DNA of 46,366 nt from Bdellovibrio sp. (GTDB lineage: Bacteria; Myxococcota; SpSt-1050). The notes under the pieces are model-generated. The model was given only the letters and a program-made list of their open reading frames with translations, did no database searches and was not told the origin of the DNA. Positions 27,762-35,928 of this stretch are shown here, piece by piece. Position 1 is the stretch's first letter; each line of letters opens with the position of its first letter. The stretch lies in contig DYEF01000069.1 of the NCBI GenBank assembly GCA_020725805.1, positions 1 to 46,366 of the forward strand, read 5' to 3'. The translations under genes and the position numbers were made by a program.

Positions 27762-29480
27762 TTATCTGATTACTGCTGTCGTCCTGATAACCTCATCAAT
27801 GGTCGTGACACCATCCCCGAGTTTCTTCAGGGCGGCATCCCTAAGGGTAACCATACCGTTTTTGATGGCTATCCTTCTGATCTCGGCCGTTGAATCGCCC
27901 CGCAGAATCGCCTCTCTTATCTCCCTGTTGAACCGCAGATTCTCATAGATACCGATTCTGCCCTTGTAACCGATATTATTGCAGTTTTCACAGCCTTTAC
28001 CTTTGTACACCTTGAAGGTAGGAATCTGCTCCTTGGGTACTCCGAGTCCTTCGAGGATTTCTGGAGATACACTTACCTCTTCCTTACAATTCGGACATAT
28101 CTTTCTCACAAGTCGCTGAGAGACAATGACCAGAACGGCTGATGCAACCAGAAACGGCTCGACGCCCATATTCAGAAGCCTTGTTACAGTAGAAGGTGCA
28201 TCGTTGGTGTGAAGAGTTGACAGAACGAGGTGACCGGTGAGCGCCGATTTAATCGCTATCTCTGCGGTCTCGAGGTCTCTTATCTCGCCGACCATTATCA
28301 CGTCAGGGTCCTGTCTCAGAAATGACCTCAGTGCAGCGGCAAACGTCAGTCCCACCTCCGAACGGACCTGAACCTGATTCATACCTCTGATATTATATTC
28401 AACGGGCTCTTCAACTGTAGAAAGATTTACATCATCTGTATTGAGTTCCATAAGAGCCGAATAAAGAGTGGTAGTCTTTCCCGAACCTGTAGGACCTGTG
28501 ACCAGCACCATTCCGTACGGCTGCGATATAGCCCACTTATAATCCTCGAGCTGTTTCGGTTCGAAGCCGAGTTTTGTCATATCCTGCTGTAATCCGGCCT
28601 TCCTGAGAATTCTGAGCACTATTCTCTCACCAAAAATAGACGGGAGTGTCGAGACTCTGAAATCTATAGGTTCGTCATCTCCCGGGAAGACCATTCTGAT
28701 TCTGCCGTCCTGAGGTAGTCTCCGCTCGGAAATATTCATTCTTGCCATAATCTTGATACGTGAGGAGATTGCCTCCTTGATTGCGAGCGGCGGACGTGAG
28801 ACCTCATAAAGGACGCCGTCTATACGGTATCTGATTCTCATAAACCTTTCATAAGGCTCAATATGAATATCGCTAGCACCCTTATTGATGGCATCGGTTA
28901 TAATTGCGTTGACGAACTTTACTATCGGTGCATCGGATGCACTCTTCTCAAGGTCAGAGACATTGATATCGTGGGCATCCTCCGTCACAACCTCGAGCAC
29001 ATCCAGTGTATCGGAGATTGAGGCGGCCATACCCTCCTGAGTCTGGGGCTTCTGCTCGGAGCCGTAATACTTATCGATAGCGGCCTTTATCTGATTGTAT
29101 GACGCAAGCACCCTCTCGACATTATATCCGGTCAGAAACTTCACATCATCCACCACAAAGATATTCGAAGGGTCGGCAACTGCAACGACGAGTGAATTTC
29201 CTGCCCGGTTGACGGGAATCAGGGTATGTTTGAGGCACATCTCCTTCGGGACTGTCTTGACCAGTTCTGCGTCGATCTGATAGTCGTCCAGATTGACAAC
29301 CGGCAGCCCGTACTGATTCGAGAGAAAATTGGCAAGCTGGTCATCCTTGGCAAATCCGAGTTTGACAAGGTTATCCACAAGTCTCCCGCCTGACTTCTTC
29401 TGCTCCTCCAGCGCTCTCTGAAGCTGGTTTATGGATATCAGCTTCTCTCTGACAAGTAATTCACCAAGTGGTTTTGCCAT
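27762..29480 (-). CDS. pilB: Pilus extension ATPase PilB, second copy
   Basis: A 572-aa GspE/PilB-type ATPase. The N-terminal MshEN-like domain (1-140, LGELLVREKLISINQLQRA), a linker, then the motor with Walker A GPTGSGKT (329-336), Walker B DPDVIMVGEIRD and a four-Cys zinc site (ICPNCKEE and GCENCNNIGYKGR). It drives pilus polymerisation. It is a paralogue of the gene 14 bp upstream, sharing nearly the same domain plan, and both look intact. MshEN domains bind c-di-GMP in some relatives, so second-messenger control is possible. Confidence 0.94.
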   Translation of the reverse strand: MAKPLGELLVREKLISINQLQRALEEQKKSGGRLVDNLVKLGFAKDDQLANFLSNQYGLPVVNLDDYQIDAELVKTVPKEMCLKHTLIPVNRAGNSLVVAVADPSNIFVVDDVKFLTGYNVERVLASYNQIKAAIDKYYGSEQKPQTQEGMAASISDTLDVLEVVTEDAHDINVSDLEKSASDAPIVKFVNAIITDAINKGASDIHIEPYERFMRIRYRIDGVLYEVSRPPLAIKEAISSRIKIMARMNISERRLPQDGRIRMVFPGDDEPIDFRVSTLPSIFGERIVLRILRKAGLQQDMTKLGFEPKQLEDYKWAISQPYGMVLVTGPTGSGKTTTLYSALMELNTDDVNLSTVEEPVEYNIRGMNQVQVRSEVGLTFAAALRSFLRQDPDVIMVGEIRDLETAEIAIKSALTGHLVLSTLHTNDAPSTVTRLLNMGVEPFLVASAVLVIVSQRLVRKICPNCKEEVSVSPEILEGLGVPKEQIPTFKVYKGKGCENCNNIGYKGRIGIYENLRFNREIREAILRGDSTAEIRRIAIKNGMVTLRDAALKKLGDGVTTIDEVIRTTAVIR

Positions 29481-29493
29481 ATTACCTCATAAA

Positions 29494-31209
29494 TTATTCA
29501 TCTGCCAGTGTAACGGCTACTACCTCTTCAACGGTAGTGATACCGCGGGCCATTTTTAAGAGTGCACTCTGTCTGAGTGTCTTCATACCCTTCTTCATTG
29601 CGATATGCTTGATTTCTATGTCAGACATACCGGCAATGATTGCGTTGCGGATATCCTCCGTAATCGGAAGAATCTCATATATACCCATTCTGCCCTTATA
29701 GCCGGAACCCCTGCATTTGTCACACCCCTTACCCTTCATAGGAGTCGCTGCCTCAGCCTCCTCTTCGGTAAGCCCGAGTTCGATCATATATTTTTTATCG
29801 ACGGTAGTCGGCTCCTTACAGTTTTTGCAGATTGTCCTCACAAGACGTTGTGCCTGAATCAGGTTCAGGGAGGATGCCACGAGGAAAGGTTCAATACCCA
29901 TATTAATCAGACGGGTAATCGAGGAAGGGGCATCGTTAGTATGTAATGTGGAGACGACCAGCTGACCTGTGAGAGCCGCCTTAATAGCAATCTCAGCCGT
30001 CTCAAGGTCTCTTATCTCTCCCACAAGAATTACATTCGGGTCCTGACGCAGAAATGACCTCAGTGCCGATGCAAATGTCAGACCGATCTCCTCGTGCATC
30101 TGAATCTGATTGAGTCCTTCGATATTATACTCAACCGGGTCCTCTGCGGTCATAATATTCACTGTAGTCTTGTTCAGTTCTGCAAGTGCCGAATAGAGCG
30201 TTGTGGTCTTGCCGGAACCGGTAGGGCCTGTGACCAGCACCATCCCGTAAGGCTGATAGATGGCCTCCTTAAACTGCTTCAGCTGGAATTCCTCGAATCC
30301 GAGTTTTGTCATATCCAGCTGAAGATTGGACTTGTCGAGTAGTCTCATTACGACCTTTTCACCGAAGACACAGGGGAGTACCGAGACTCTGAAATCCATC
30401 TCCCTGCCGTCCTTGATCTTTATCTTTATTCGTCCGTCCTGCGGAATACGGTGTTCGGCGATATCCAGATTGGCCATAATCTTGAGCCTTGAGATAAGAC
30501 CCATCTTTACCTTCATCGGTGGCTTGACCACTTCCACGAGGTCACCGTCGACCCTGAATCTCACCCTGAACTCCTTCTCATAGCACTCGACATGAATATC
30601 GCTCGCCTTTCTGTCGATGGCATCTATAAGAATCTGGTTGACCAGTCTTATTATAGGTTTTGACGAAGAGGCCTTCTCGAGGTCGATTGTCTCCATCTCC
30701 TCTTCCTCTTCTCCTCCGACCTCGGATATCAGGGCCTCCATTGCGGAACTGAGCTCACCCTCCTGCTTCTGCTTTTCAATTGTTCCGAAAACCTTATTAA
30801 TGGCATCCTTTATGGCAACATCCGAGGCAATGACCGGTTCTACATTATACCCTGTCAGAAACTTGATATCATCGATGGCATAGACATTGGACGGGTCAGA
30901 CATTGCAACTATTATCGAATTGCCTGCCCTGTTTATCGGTATAATGCAATGTTTATCACAGACCTCTCTCGGTATAAGTTTGGCTATCTGCGGGTCCAGT
31001 TCCATTTCGGAGAGCTCAACTGCGGGCGTCCTGTACAACTTGCTAAGGAAATTGGTATATTCCTGTTCCTTTATGAAGCCCTCCTTGACCAGAATGGAGC
31101 CCAGTCTCTCACCGCTTTTGGACTGGGAATCCTTTGCCTTTTTCAGCTGGTCCAGAGATATTAATTTTTCTCTTACAAGGAGTTCACCTAACTTGTCCTG
31201 AGAACCCAC
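29494..31209 (-). CDS. pilB: Pilus extension ATPase PilB, first copy
   Basis: A 571-aa PilB with an MshEN-like N-terminus (8-140, LGELLVREKLISLDQLKKA), an acidic linker with a Glu run (about 160-175), Walker A GPTGSGKT (328-335), Walker B DPNVILVGEIRD (390-401) and zinc ligands C461, C464, C496, C499. The start is GTG at 31209, chosen because AGGAGGT lies 6 bases upstream. It is the first gene of the pil operon; the 121-bp gap before it holds no obvious terminator and is AT-rich, and I cannot fix a promoter there. Confidence 0.94.
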   Translation of the reverse strand: MGSQDKLGELLVREKLISLDQLKKAKDSQSKSGERLGSILVKEGFIKEQEYTNFLSKLYRTPAVELSEMELDPQIAKLIPREVCDKHCIIPINRAGNSIIVAMSDPSNVYAIDDIKFLTGYNVEPVIASDVAIKDAINKVFGTIEKQKQEGELSSAMEALISEVGGEEEEEMETIDLEKASSSKPIIRLVNQILIDAIDRKASDIHVECYEKEFRVRFRVDGDLVEVVKPPMKVKMGLISRLKIMANLDIAEHRIPQDGRIKIKIKDGREMDFRVSVLPCVFGEKVVMRLLDKSNLQLDMTKLGFEEFQLKQFKEAIYQPYGMVLVTGPTGSGKTTTLYSALAELNKTTVNIMTAEDPVEYNIEGLNQIQMHEEIGLTFASALRSFLRQDPNVILVGEIRDLETAEIAIKAALTGQLVVSTLHTNDAPSSITRLINMGIEPFLVASSLNLIQAQRLVRTICKNCKEPTTVDKKYMIELGLTEEEAEAATPMKGKGCDKCRGSGYKGRMGIYEILPITEDIRNAIIAGMSDIEIKHIAMKKGMKTLRQSALLKMARGITTVEEVVAVTLADE

Positions 31210-31330
31210 CTTATACCTCCTGCTAATTTCTAATATAATAACAATGTAAAAAAATCAAATATTTTAATCCGGTCTGAATCAAAAACATATCCTGCTTATC
31301 CAAAAAGCTGAAAATGATTAAAAATATCCG

Positions 31331-32494
31331 TTATGAAAACCATAAACCATAAATCAGCCCGGTTATTGTTGAGAAAAGGATTACAAGCAGTACATAGGCG
31401 GTTGTCTTTTTCGGACCGAGCACACTATTAATAACGAGCATATTGGGTAAAGAGAGGGCCGGTCCGGAGAGGAGGAGTGCAAGAGCAGGCCCCTTCCCCA
31501 TTCCCGAGCCAAGAAGCCCCTGAACAATAGGTACCTCGGTCAGTGTAGCAAAATACATAAATGCCCCGACAACAGATGCAAAGAGATTGGCAAATACAGA
31601 ATTCCCTCCTACGAGAAATTTTACATACTCCGACGGAATGACTCCCTCGTTTCCCGGCCTTCCAAGCAAAAAGCCTGCGGCAAAGACCCCTGCAAAGAGA
31701 AGCGGAAAGATTATTTTTGCATATTCGAAGGAAGATTCCGCCCAGCTCTTAAGTTCATCTCCTGAAAACCACCTTATAATAATTACACCCAGAACGACGA
31801 AAAGGAAGGCACTGATATACCATTTCACCGAATAAATGAGATTGTAGAAGGTGTTCTCCTCATCTTTACCCCAGTTCATAAATACCAGCAGCCCAATGAT
31901 TACAGCAAAAAAGACAACATCTGTAATAAGACTCCTCTTCGACTCTTCACCCTGAAAATTCTCGATATCTGAAAGCCTCTCTGTATCCTCCTTTCTGAAA
32001 AGCAGCGCCATAATAATGCCTATGATTACCGAAAAGAGGACAGAGCCCAAGGCCCTTGCAAGTCCAAGTTCGAACCCCAGAACTCTTGCAGTCAGAATTA
32101 TTGCGAGGACATTAATTGCGGGTCCCGAATACAGAAATGCTATAGCCGGTCCCAGTCCTGCACCCCTCTTGTATATCCCTGCAAAGAGCGGCAGAACCGT
32201 ACACGAGCATACAGCAAGAATAGAGCCGGAGACAGAGGCAACTCCGTATGCAAGTACCCTGTTTGCCTTTGCACCGAGATACCTCATAACCGAATTCTGT
32301 GAGACAAAGACGGAGATCGCCCCCGCGATAAAAAATGCCGGTATCAGGCACAAAATCACATGTTCCCTTGCATACCACTTTGTAAGCGCAAAGGCCTCGA
32401 TTACGGCATTCTGAAAACGCAGACTTTCAACAGGCAGAAACCAGAAGAATAAAAAGACCATAAGAAAAATCAGAAATATCTTTCTGTTACTCAA
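31331..32494 (-). CDS. ArsP/YraQ-like permease (DUF318)
   Basis: A 387-aa protein with about ten membrane spans and the two repeated family signatures: SGSILAVCSCTVLPLFAGIY followed by GPAIAFLYSGPAINVL, and later GKGPALALLLSGPALSLPNM. The family includes ArsP, an efflux permease for trivalent organoarsenicals, and its place as last gene of an ars operon supports that role. The start codon is TTG, and it overlaps the TGA stop of the upstream arsenate reductase gene, so translation is coupled. A generic two-membrane permease with another metal or thiol substrate is the alternative. Confidence 0.85.
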   Translation of the reverse strand: MSNRKIFLIFLMVFLFFWFLPVESLRFQNAVIEAFALTKWYAREHVILCLIPAFFIAGAISVFVSQNSVMRYLGAKANRVLAYGVASVSGSILAVCSCTVLPLFAGIYKRGAGLGPAIAFLYSGPAINVLAIILTARVLGFELGLARALGSVLFSVIIGIIMALLFRKEDTERLSDIENFQGEESKRSLITDVVFFAVIIGLLVFMNWGKDEENTFYNLIYSVKWYISAFLFVVLGVIIIRWFSGDELKSWAESSFEYAKIIFPLLFAGVFAAGFLLGRPGNEGVIPSEYVKFLVGGNSVFANLFASVVGAFMYFATLTEVPIVQGLLGSGMGKGPALALLLSGPALSLPNMLVINSVLGPKKTTAYVLLVILFSTITGLIYGLWFS

Positions 32495-33180
32495 ACCTCA
32501 TCCCTCCTGAATATCAGGGATATCCTCTTTATCAGTTCATCCCGCGTCTTTCTGAAGGCATCGAGCCTCTTTCCTGCATCGACCTCGGACGATGGGTCTG
32601 AAAGTCCCCAGTGAAGCCTTATTGCCTTCCCCAAAAAGACCGGACAGACCTCTTCTGCACACAGAGTGATAACGGCATCGATACCCTTTGAGTCTATATC
32701 CTGAACAGATTTCGAATACAGACCAGCAGTATTTATCCCGATTTCTGATAAAACCTTTAAGACTTCGCTCTTCACACCACCCGGATTCGAACCGGCAGAC
32801 AAGATTTCCACATCAGAAGGGGCAAGGTGTCTGGCTATCCCTTCCGCCAGAATAGAACGGGCGGAATTATGGACACACATAAAGAGAATCTTCTTTGGTT
32901 TAGCTGCCCTCAGAAATGCCGCCTCGACCATATAACGGGGCGGAAACTGATTATCCTGTTCGTATATTCTCTGTTTGCCACTCACTCTCCGTCCGGAAGC
33001 AGGCTCAATATCCTCTCCGTCTATAAGTACTGCCGGCGAACCAGATAGCGTCTTGATATCATTGGTTTTTACAACTGTTATCTGTTCATTTATTCCGAAT
33101 ACAGATTTAACCTCTTCAATTAGCTTCTTTGTCTCCTCAAAACCGCTGCATTCCTCTGAATATATCAGCTCAATTCTCAT
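32491..33180 (-). CDS. arsC: Thioredoxin-like / arsenate reductase (ArsC) fusion
   Basis: A 229-aa two-domain protein. Residues 1-90 look like a small thioredoxin-fold domain with a single Cys11 in YSEECSGF and a cis-Pro-like SPAVLIDGE (48-56). Residues 96-229 are a low-molecular-weight-phosphatase-type ArsC: P-loop CVHNSARS (Cys102 to Arg108) and the redox pair Cys174/Cys179 in LCAEEVCPVF, with a WGLSDPS segment carrying the general acid. It should reduce arsenate to arsenite for export by ACR3, 5 bp upstream. The fused domain may recycle the ArsC disulfide, though a lone Cys makes an ordinary dithiol mechanism doubtful. Confidence 0.88.
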   Translation of the reverse strand: MRIELIYSEECSGFEETKKLIEEVKSVFGINEQITVVKTNDIKTLSGSPAVLIDGEDIEPASGRRVSGKQRIYEQDNQFPPRYMVEAAFLRAAKPKKILFMCVHNSARSILAEGIARHLAPSDVEILSAGSNPGGVKSEVLKVLSEIGINTAGLYSKSVQDIDSKGIDAVITLCAEEVCPVFLGKAIRLHWGLSDPSSEVDAGKRLDAFRKTRDELIKRISLIFRRDEV

Positions 33181-33185
33181 AGATT

Positions 33186-34250
33186 TTAAACTACTTTCCC
33201 CCTGAAATATTTATCCCTGAAAAACAAGGATAGTTTTACAAGTGCAAGCAGCACAGGCACCTCTACAAGAGGACCAATTACTGTTGCAAATGCCTCTCTG
33301 GATGTTATTCCGAATATTGCAATGGCAACCGCAATTGCAAGCTCGAAATCATTGCTCGCCGCTGTAAGAGATACCGTTGTAACCTGAGGATAAGGTGCAC
33401 CCGCCTTCTTCGCAGTAAAAAAAGTAATAAGAAACATAATCACGAAGTAAAGAGTCAGAGGGATAGCAACTCTTAAAACATCAAGCGGAATTTTGAGAAT
33501 ATATTCGCCCTTTAGTGAAAACATTACAACAATAGTAAACAGAAGCGCCACCAGCGTGACAAAGGAAATCTTTGGTATGAATTTACTGTGATACCACTCT
33601 TTATCTCTTATTTTTATCAGGGTATACCGGGTAATTATGCCCAATAGAAAAGGTATCCCGAGATAAATAAATACGGTCTTCGCTATATCACCGATAGTAA
33701 CATCTACAACAGTCCCCTGAAAACCAAACACAGGCAATAAAAATGTCAGGAAGATATAACCATATACCGAGTAGAGCAGAACCTGAAATATTGCATTAAA
33801 GGCCACAAGCCCTGCAGCATACTCCGAATCTCCCTCTGCAAGATGATTCCAGACGAGCACCATTGCAATGCAGCGTGCGAGTCCCACAAGAATAATTCCC
33901 ACCATATAGCCTGTCTGGTCCGGAAGAAGTAATATGGCAAGAGAAAACATAACAAGCGGACCTATAATCCAGTTCATAATCAGAGATAAAACAAGTATCC
34001 GGATATTCCCGAATACTTTAGGCAGTTCCTCATACTTTACCCTTGCAAGGGGCGGATACATCATCAGAATAAGACCAATGGCTATGGGAATATTAGTCGT
34101 CCCGATACTCATCCTGTCAAGAAGCACGGCAACTGAAGGATAGAGATATCCTGTAAAAACCCCGGTTATCATTGCCAGCAAGATCCAGAGCGTCAGATAT
34201 CTGTCCAGAAAAGATAGTCTGGCAGTAATGCCCTTATTCTCCTGTGACAT
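33186..34250 (-). CDS. acr3: ACR3-family arsenite efflux permease
   Basis: A 354-aa inner-membrane carrier with ten predicted spans. The conserved transport Cys lies in [16 protein letters not shown] (Cys127), with the second signature near the C-terminus ([19 protein letters not shown], then [13 protein letters not shown]). ACR3 proteins export arsenite driven by the proton gradient. Its position between the small thioredoxin and the arsenate reductase gives a complete arsenate-to-efflux route. Confidence 0.96.
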   Translation of the reverse strand: MSQENKGITARLSFLDRYLTLWILLAMITGVFTGYLYPSVAVLLDRMSIGTTNIPIAIGLILMMYPPLARVKYEELPKVFGNIRILVLSLIMNWIIGPLVMFSLAILLLPDQTGYMVGIILVGLARCIAMVLVWNHLAEGDSEYAAGLVAFNAIFQVLLYSVYGYIFLTFLLPVFGFQGTVVDVTIGDIAKTVFIYLGIPFLLGIITRYTLIKIRDKEWYHSKFIPKISFVTLVALLFTIVVMFSLKGEYILKIPLDVLRVAIPLTLYFVIMFLITFFTAKKAGAPYPQVTTVSLTAASNDFELAIAVAIAIFGITSREAFATVIGPLVEVPVLLALVKLSLFFRDKYFRGKVV

Positions 34251-34277
34251 AAACTTCCTCCAGAAAAGTTAATAAAG

Positions 34278-34529
34278 TTATCCCTGCTTTGCGAGATAAG
34301 TCGTCATCGCGGATGTTATTTCCGATAATGAAGGGAGTCTTCCGGAGATCAGAACCTTGTTGTCAATCGCAAGTCCCGGTGTAATCATAACACCCATCTT
34401 AAGAATATCATTTATCCTGTCTATTTTTTCTATCTCGTATGAAAGTCCCAGATTATCCGCCGCCTGTCTGGCGAGTTCCTCGAGCCTTCTGCACTTTGGA
34501 CAACCCGTCCCCAGAATCTGAATCTTCAT
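34278..34529 (-). CDS. Small redox-active disulfide thioredoxin
   Basis: An 83-aa minimal thioredoxin-fold protein with CPKC (Cys10, Cys13) after ILGTG and the cis-Pro TPGLAIDNKV. It matches the redox-active disulfide protein 2 family. In the ars operon it may supply electrons to ArsC or hand arsenite to the exporter, which is inference. It starts 11 bp after arsR. Confidence 0.92.
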   Translation of the reverse strand: MKIQILGTGCPKCRRLEELARQAADNLGLSYEIEKIDRINDILKMGVMITPGLAIDNKVLISGRLPSLSEITSAMTTYLAKQG

Positions 34530-34540
34530 AAAAACCTCCT

Positions 34541-34870
34541 TTACCTTACAGCTTTGAGTATCCTGTTGTGTATACTTGCATTTTTTACAATAACCCCGTC
34601 CACGCAGTCAAGATACCGTGTCACACAATCACAGACGATACTGTAATAGATTGTATTTTTCTCCTTTCGGGTAGTAAGTATCCCTGCATTCTTCATAACC
34701 GAGAGGTGTTTGGAGACCGTCGAGACGTCCGACCCTATCAGTTCCGTAAGCTCACACACACAGTGTTCCTTCTCCTTAAGTTTATCAATGATAAACAGAC
34801 GGGTCGGGTGTGCCATTGCCTTAAGTATCCTTGCCCTTGTCTCGTATATCTGATTCTCAGTCCTGTTCAT
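34541..34870 (-). CDS. arsR: ArsR-family arsenic-responsive repressor
   Basis: A 109-aa winged-helix repressor. The metal-binding box EHCVCELTELI (Cys37, Cys39) lies in the helix where classic ArsR binds As(III), and the recognition helix is SDVSTVSKHLSVMKNAGIL. A further Cys pair in IVCDC (80, 82) could give a third ligand. AGGAGG lies just before the ATG. It should repress its own operon through the dyad listed next to it and release on arsenite. Confidence 0.95.
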   Translation of the reverse strand: MNRTENQIYETRARILKAMAHPTRLFIIDKLKEKEHCVCELTELIGSDVSTVSKHLSVMKNAGILTTRKEKNTIYYSIVCDCVTRYLDCVDGVIVKNASIHNRILKAVR

Positions 34871-34883
34871 CCTGCCTCCTTAC

Positions 34884-34921
34884 CTATTTGGCAAAATAAC
34901 CAAATAGCCAAAGATTGTCAA
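34884..34921 (-). promoter_or_regulatory. ars promoter with overlapping ArsR operator
   Basis: On the minus strand TTGACA (34921-34916) is separated by 17 bases from TATTTT (34898-34893). A perfect 8-bp inverted repeat, CTATTTGG at 34884-34891 and CCAAATAG at 34900-34907, spans the -10 and the spacer. A repressor bound there would block RNA polymerase, as expected for ArsR. Confidence 0.82.
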
Positions 34922-34952
34922 GAAAAATATCTTATTCCGAACCTGTATGACC

Positions 34953-35864
34953 TTATTTGAGAAGGTCTGTAATCTTTACAACCATTACCCCTATAGCATC
35001 ATTGCTGATTATCAGATTGTCACCGGCAACAATCACCTTGTTGGCAGAATATCCGGTATTGTAATTCTTTATGTGTTTAAGGTTTTTATTCCCTTCGTGG
35101 CTCAAAAGAACAACCCCTGTATTCCCGTCTGCAACGAATACATGCTCTTTATAAAGAGCCACTCCCCTTGCGGTATCCGGGGTATCATAACTGCTATACA
35201 AACTGTATTTTTCACCCTCTTTCTTCAGTATCACCAGTCCGCTCGTATCATTTGCAAGATAGACCAGATTTTTATCAGTCAATATATCCCGGACCTTCCT
35301 AGAGAGAGGAATATTCTGCGAAGGTTTCATATTTTTCAGCTTATACACAAAGAGACCGTCCTGCTCAGTGGAGACAAAGAGGGAATCTCCCACAACTTTC
35401 ACGAATGAACAATAAGACGGTGTCTCAAAGTACCTGACCACTTTCAGATCTTTCTTATTTAGCTGGGCAAATCCTCCGGAGCCCAGTGAAACGAATAATT
35501 TATTTTCATAAATATCACCGTTAATTGCAGAACCAGACAGTCTCGCATTTTCGTTAAGAACCGGCTTCTGGGGGTCTTTTATGTCAACCTTATAGACCCC
35601 GGTATTTCCCGCAAAGAGATAGAGATAATCCTTTTCTATCAGAGAAGATGCCCCGCTGTTTTCTACAACGAGATAGGATATCTGCACAGGTGTATTCTGT
35701 ATCAGTCTGTAAACCGTAATTCCCGCCGTAGATGAGGCAAAGAGATAATCATCCTTTACGGAGATATGATAAGTCCTCCCCAGAAGATCCGAAATCGGAT
35801 TATTCTTATCGGCATATGCAGACACAACAATCAAAAAAACTGAGATAAATATCATTCTTCTCAT
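34953..35864 (-). CDS. Exported LVIVD-like beta-propeller protein
   Basis: About 303 aa with a signal peptide (MRRMIFISVFLIVVSAYA). The rest is a series of roughly 40-residue repeats of the form DYLFASSTAGITVYRL, DYLYLFAGNTGVYKVDI, DSLFVSTEQDGLFVYKL, NLVYLANDTSGLVILK and EHVFVADGNTGVVLLS, the pattern of LVIVD/YncE-type propellers. I prefer the ATG at 35864 (GAGGTG upstream) to a GTG at 35873. It follows the Tim44-like gene by 64 bp. Propellers like this bind partners at the periplasm or cell surface; no catalytic motif is seen. Confidence 0.75.
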   Translation of the reverse strand: MRRMIFISVFLIVVSAYADKNNPISDLLGRTYHISVKDDYLFASSTAGITVYRLIQNTPVQISYLVVENSGASSLIEKDYLYLFAGNTGVYKVDIKDPQKPVLNENARLSGSAINGDIYENKLFVSLGSGGFAQLNKKDLKVVRYFETPSYCSFVKVVGDSLFVSTEQDGLFVYKLKNMKPSQNIPLSRKVRDILTDKNLVYLANDTSGLVILKKEGEKYSLYSSYDTPDTARGVALYKEHVFVADGNTGVVLLSHEGNKNLKHIKNYNTGYSANKVIVAGDNLIISNDAIGVMVVKITDLLK

Positions 35865-35928
35865 ATCCTGCACCTCAAAAATCAGTTATTTACATTAATA
35901 AAAAATATCCACAAACTCAATGACGACA

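Noticed and set aside
31210-31330. A sigma54 promoter before the pil operon.
   Set aside because: No GG-N10-GC element at the right spacing is visible; only AT-rich -10-like stretches.
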